7,837 nucleotides of DNA. It comes from Bacillota bacterium (lineage in GTDB: Bacteria > Bacillota_I > Bacilli_A > Acholeplasmatales > Acholeplasmataceae). The stretch covers positions 1 to 7,837 of the forward strand of contig JAEWVV010000021.1 of the NCBI GenBank assembly GCA_023458995.1, in the 5' to 3' direction. Below are positions 5,812 through 7,837 of this stretch, piece by piece; the first letter of the stretch is position 1; each line of letters opens with the position of its first letter. A program made the translations under genes and the position numbers. The notes beneath the pieces are model-generated. The model made no database searches. It had not been told where the DNA came from and worked only from the letters and a program-made list of their open reading frames with translations.

Positions 5812-6472
5812 GATGGTGCCCCCTGTGTTCAAACTCAGAAAAATCATGGTAGGTTCCATAAAAGCGTATGGTTTGATCCACATACATCACTAAACAGTTT
5901 TCTTTAACTGCATCGGTTAAATCATGGGTGACGTGAACAATTGTCATTTTTTGTTCCTGATGAAGTTCGTCTAGAAGAAGATAAAACTTTTCTCTAAATG
6001 ATGGATCTAATGCTGAGGTTGGTTCATCTAAAATAAGTAAATCAGGTTTTGAAATTAATGCTCGAATAAGATAAACTCTTTGTTGCTGTCCACCAGACAA
6101 ATGAGCCATCGACTCAGTATAAAGGTGTCCTATTTCCATTTTTGTTAACCATTCCATAATAAGATCACAATCTTTTTTTGAGGGTTTTAATGACTGTTTT
6201 TGAAAACCACTATAAATGACTTCCCTGACAGTCATCGGCATATTAGTCTTTGTGTTTAATTTTTGTGGTAGATAACCCATCACTTCAGCGTTCATGTGAA
6301 TGGTGCCGGATGTTGGTCTTAATAAACCGACAAGTGTTTTAACCAGTGTTGTTTTACCACTTCCATTAGGTCCAACAATATGCAACACAGCACCCTTTTC
6401 AAGATGGAAAGAAACGTTTGTTAAAGCTTGAAATTTACCAAATGAAACGCCTACTTTATCATATTCAATCAT
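5804..6472 (-). CDS. znuC: Zinc ABC transporter ATP-binding protein
   Basis: A 222-residue ABC ATPase that powers zinc import with ZnuB at the cytoplasmic face. In order: Walker A GPNGSGKTT (34-42), Q-loop Gln70 (YLPQ), signature LSGGQQQR (125-132), Walker B LLILDE (145-150) with catalytic Glu150, D-loop SALD (153-156) and switch His183 (VTHD). All are intact. The C-terminus ends in a short His-rich tail (EHRGHHHA), which might bind metal. The ATG (complement of 6470-6472) overlaps the TGA of znuA as ATGA and has no clear ribosome site of its own, so it probably relies on translational coupling. Neighbours and family fit zinc; the ATPase alone would not distinguish zinc from manganese. Confidence 0.93.
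   Translation of the reverse strand: MIEYDKVGVSFGKFQALTNVSFHLEKGAVLHIVGPNGSGKTTLVKTLVGLLRPTSGTIHMNAEVMGYLPQKLNTKTNMPMTVREVIYSGFQKQSLKPSKKDCDLIMEWLTKMEIGHLYTESMAHLSGGQQQRVYLIRALISKPDLLILDEPTSALDPSFREKFYLLLDELHQEQKMTIVHVTHDLTDAVKENCLVMYVDQTIRFYGTYHDFSEFEHRGHHHA
5819..5824 (-). promoter_or_regulatory. Ribosome binding site that sets the znuB start
   Basis: The minus strand reads AGGGGG, seven bases before ATG 5811 and inside the last codons of znuC. Confidence 0.65.
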
Positions 6473-7416
6473 AATTGATATTCAAGTGCCTGCTTGATGT
6501 TTGTCGTATTTCTAAGAAGTAAATCAACATAACTGACACCTTCCTCCATTTCTTTTTTAGTAATATTGTGATAAGCATGAAGTTCTAAGAGTTCAAGAGT
6601 ATAATCATTCTTAGCCAATTCATGCTTAATCTGGAGTGCTGCTTTTGGTTCAGCTAATTCTTCAACAAATAAATAATGGACATTACTTTCTAATACGATC
6701 GATGTAAAACTGACTATTTCACTACTTGTCAAATCAGCATCTGGTTTGAAGGATTCAAAAAGTGATTCGATATCGATATGGTATCTTGTACCAAATAGAC
6801 CCATCGCATTATGTCCAGCAAAAAAGATTTTTGAATCGACATAGCCCTGTTGAATAAATGTATCGAATGCTTCATGTGCTTCATGAATTTCTTCATGATA
6901 AGCTTCTGCATTTGTTCTATAAAATTCTTCATTTAATGGATCTAATTTTACGATTTCTTCTAAGATTGCATCAAGAAGATCAAGTGCAACCATTGGATCT
7001 ACCCAATAATGAAGTTCATCATCGTGGTCGTGTTCATCAGCCTCAAGTGTTAATGATAATGGATGGACATGCTCATGTTCATCAAGTTCATAATGCTCTG
7101 ATAAGTTCATCACAACCGTATCTTTACCACCAATGGTGTTAGGGTCTTTAATCCATGTATCAATTTCTAAACTTGTATAAATAAAAAGTTTTGCATTTTT
7201 AATAGCGACCATATCTTTTGAAGATGCTTCGTAACTATGAACTTCAACGCCTGGTGGAAGAAGTAAACTTACACTCATTTTATCTCCTACGATCTGCCTT
7301 GCAAAGTCGTATTGTGGAAACATCGTCGTCACAATATCAGCATTCTTTGTCTCGGTGCAAGATGATAATAAAATTAAACTTAAAACTAAAAATAAAACAT
7401 ACGTAGCCTTTTTCAT
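6469..7416 (-). CDS. znuA: Zinc-binding lipoprotein, solute-binding component of ABC transporter (ZnuA/TroA family)
   Basis: A 315-residue cluster A-I metal-binding protein that captures zinc outside the membrane and delivers it to ZnuB. Residues 1-19 form a lipoprotein signal (MKK, hydrophobic core, LSS), with Cys20 the lipidated residue of the lipobox LSSC. Likely ligands are His60 (GVEVHSYE), His136 (LHYWVDP) and His202 (AGHNAMG), with an acidic residue of the C-terminal lobe as possible fourth ligand. Between lobes' ligands 1 and 2 lies a His/Asp/Glu-rich loop at about 108-136 (His108, 114, 116, 118, 129, 131 and 136), the mark of zinc-specific members; manganese members usually lack it. 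A strong AAGGAG (complement of 7425-7430) lies eight bases before the ATG. It is the first gene of the znuA-znuC-znuB-zur operon, under a promoter with two Fur-type boxes. Confidence 0.94.
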   Translation of the reverse strand: MKKATYVLFLVLSLILLSSCTETKNADIVTTMFPQYDFARQIVGDKMSVSLLLPPGVEVHSYEASSKDMVAIKNAKLFIYTSLEIDTWIKDPNTIGGKDTVVMNLSEHYELDEHEHVHPLSLTLEADEHDHDDELHYWVDPMVALDLLDAILEEIVKLDPLNEEFYRTNAEAYHEEIHEAHEAFDTFIQQGYVDSKIFFAGHNAMGLFGTRYHIDIESLFESFKPDADLTSSEIVSFTSIVLESNVHYLFVEELAEPKAALQIKHELAKNDYTLELLELHAYHNITKKEMEEGVSYVDLLLRNTTNIKQALEYQL

Positions 7417-7424
7417 GTCAAATT

Positions 7425-7430
7425 CTCCTT
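7425..7430 (-). promoter_or_regulatory. Ribosome binding site of znuA
   Basis: The minus strand reads AAGGAG, eight bases before ATG 7416. It lies just downstream of the proximal operator. Confidence 0.8.
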
Positions 7431-7431
7431 T

Positions 7432-7446
7432 TGCAAATGATTCGCA
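7432..7446. promoter_or_regulatory. Zur-type operator 1 (start-proximal)
   Basis: TGCAAATGATTCGCA is a 7-1-7 inverted repeat with one mismatched pair (third A-C position). This is the architecture bound by Fur-family dimers. It starts six bases downstream of the znuA -10 and covers the predicted transcription start (about 7445), so a bound repressor would block initiation. Confidence 0.85.
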
Positions 7447-7451
7447 TTTAC

Positions 7452-7480
7452 ATTATAGCACAGCAATCGCTAGATGCAAA
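7452..7480 (-). promoter_or_regulatory. Promoter of the znuA-znuC-znuB-zur operon
   Basis: On the minus strand TATAAT (complement of 7452-7457) is a perfect -10. TTTGCA (complement of 7475-7480) is a partial -35 at an exact 17-base spacing. The -35 is formed by part of operator 2, and the transcript starts within operator 1. Confidence 0.82.
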
Positions 7481-7489
7481 TGATTCGCA
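7475..7489. promoter_or_regulatory. Zur-type operator 2 (over the -35)
   Basis: This is an exact second copy of TGCAAATGATTCGCA in the same orientation, 43 bases from the first (about four helical turns). It covers the -35 of the znu promoter. With operator 1 it brackets the promoter, a strong sign of repression by the Fur-family protein encoded in the operon. Confidence 0.85.
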
Positions 7490-7510
7490 AGAATAAATTT
7501 AACAAACGAT

Positions 7511-7566
7511 AAAAATAAGCCAAAAAAACGGCATTTATTGTATATTATCGAAATCTATGCTAAAAT
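7511..7566 (+). promoter_or_regulatory. Promoter of rimP with upstream A-tracts
   Basis: TAAAAT at 7561-7566 with TG at 7558-7559 makes an extended -10. TTGTAT at 7538-7543 is a partial -35 with a 17-base spacer. A-rich tracts at 7511-7528 fall at about -62 to -45 relative to the expected start near 7573, where an UP element would contact the polymerase alpha subunits. Confidence 0.65.
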
Positions 7567-7580
7567 ACTAAATAGAACTA

Positions 7581-7603
7581 GAGTGGGATGATGATTTCCA
7601 CTC
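7581..7603 (+). promoter_or_regulatory. Leader hairpin upstream of rimP
   Basis: GAGTGGGA (7581-7588) pairs with TTCCACTC (7596-7603) through eight pairs including one G-T, around a seven-base loop. It lies in the roughly 48-base leader, just before the ribosome site TGAGGT (7611-7616). Only a short T stretch (7605-7608) follows, so a strong terminator is unlikely. An attenuator, protein-binding site or RNA-stabilising 5' hairpin is possible. Confidence 0.55.
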
Positions 7604-7620
7604 ATTTTATTGAGGTCTAT

Positions 7621-7837
7621 ATGAATTTAGAAATATTGAAAGAAAAATTAATACCAATTTTAGCGAAAAAGAATTTAACCATCTACTCCATTCGAACCAA
7701 AAAAGAACTTGGAACGAAAATTGTTGAAATTTTAATTGATACAGAACAGATGGATATTGATGAATTAGAAAAGATTCATCTTGAATACTTAGAAACGCTG
7801 ACAGATGATGACCTAGATGATGATTATTACTTAGAAC
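7621..7837 (+). CDS. rimP: Ribosome maturation factor RimP, N-terminal part (3' end outside window)
   Basis: 72 codons from ATG 7621 run open to the window edge. RimP binds the 30S subunit and aids its late assembly in the cytoplasm. The fragment matches the N-terminal domain plan. An initial helix (LEILKEKLIPILAKK) leads into the strand NLTIYSIRTKK. The family's hydrophobic-Ile-Asp strand follows (VEILIDTEQ, 35-43), then the DIDELEKIHLEYLETL helix, an acidic turn (TDDDLDDD) and YYLE at 69-72, where RimP proteins read Y-x-LEVSSPG. The acidic stretch TDDDLDDD is richer in Asp than usual. TGAGGT lies four to five bases before the ATG. In low-GC Gram-positive bacteria rimP usually heads a nusA-infB operon, which would lie beyond the right edge. 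The protein is incomplete here. Confidence 0.85.
   Translation, partial: MNLEILKEKLIPILAKKNLTIYSIRTKKELGTKIVEILIDTEQMDIDELEKIHLEYLETLTDDDLDDDYYLE

Noticed and set aside
5812..5883. 24-codon N-terminal extension of znuB
   Set aside because: It lies inside znuC with no ribosome site at its start, and it would add a non-family N-terminus before MLDFLSYGF.
6858..7142. His- and Leu-rich open frame on the plus strand inside znuA
   Set aside because: It is antisense to the His/Asp/Glu-rich loop of ZnuA. Repeated CAT and GAT codons on one strand give a long open frame opposite. It has no ribosome site and no family resemblance.
7513..7540. Possible hairpin AATAAGCC / GGC-AT-TTATT with an A-rich loop, T-rich on the minus strand
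   Set aside because: The stem is broken by a bulge, no minus-strand gene to its right needs a terminator, and the region is better explained as A-tracts upstream of the rimP promoter.
1..7837. Mobile element, CRISPR array, toxin-antitoxin pair or phage-defence cassette
   Set aside because: No terminal inverted repeats, regularly spaced repeats, transposase or integrase, or defence-type domains were seen. The genes are housekeeping or metal homeostasis, and base use looks even across the window.

Overview
This is a gene-dense, AT-rich stretch of a chromosome from a low-GC Gram-positive-type bacterium. It looks like a Mollicutes relative that keeps the standard genetic code (Acholeplasma-like), but the species cannot be fixed from this window. 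Evidence: TGG is used for Trp, TGA ends znuA, znuC and znuB, Shine-Dalgarno sites are strong, a zinc-binding lipoprotein has a lipobox, RNase J is present, and rimP lies at the right edge. No transposon, phage, CRISPR array, tRNA or rRNA is visible. The content is housekeeping plus one metal-uptake operon.

Left part (1-2793): the tail of a probable DnaQ-type 3'-5' exonuclease (+) converges on the RNase J gene (-) through a bidirectional terminator whose hairpin includes the RNase J stop codon. RNase J and a Cof-type HAD phosphatase are then divergently transcribed from a compact shared promoter region.

Middle (2721-4621): coaD (-, coenzyme A synthesis) converges on the HAD gene with overlapping 3' ends. 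Its best terminator candidate lies inside the HAD coding sequence. Divergent from coaD is a two-gene unit (+) encoding an unrecognised four-helix membrane protein and an aldo/keto reductase one base apart. It ends at a second bidirectional terminator.

Right part (4591-7489): a tightly overlapped operon on the minus strand, znuA-znuC-znuB-zur. It encodes a zinc-binding lipoprotein, ABC ATPase, ABC permease and Fur-family repressor. Its promoter carries two identical 15-bp 7-1-7 inverted-repeat boxes, one over the -35 and one over the expected transcription start. This supports a closed zinc-responsive loop in which the repressor shuts off its own operon when zinc is sufficient. The window ends (7538-7837) with the promoter, leader hairpin and first 72 codons of rimP, probably the first gene of a nusA/infB operon outside the window.

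No clearly new biological system is seen. The points most worth a second look are the paired Zur operators with an uncommon half-site, the coaD terminator embedded in a convergent coding region, and the uncharacterised membrane protein coupled to the aldo/keto reductase.
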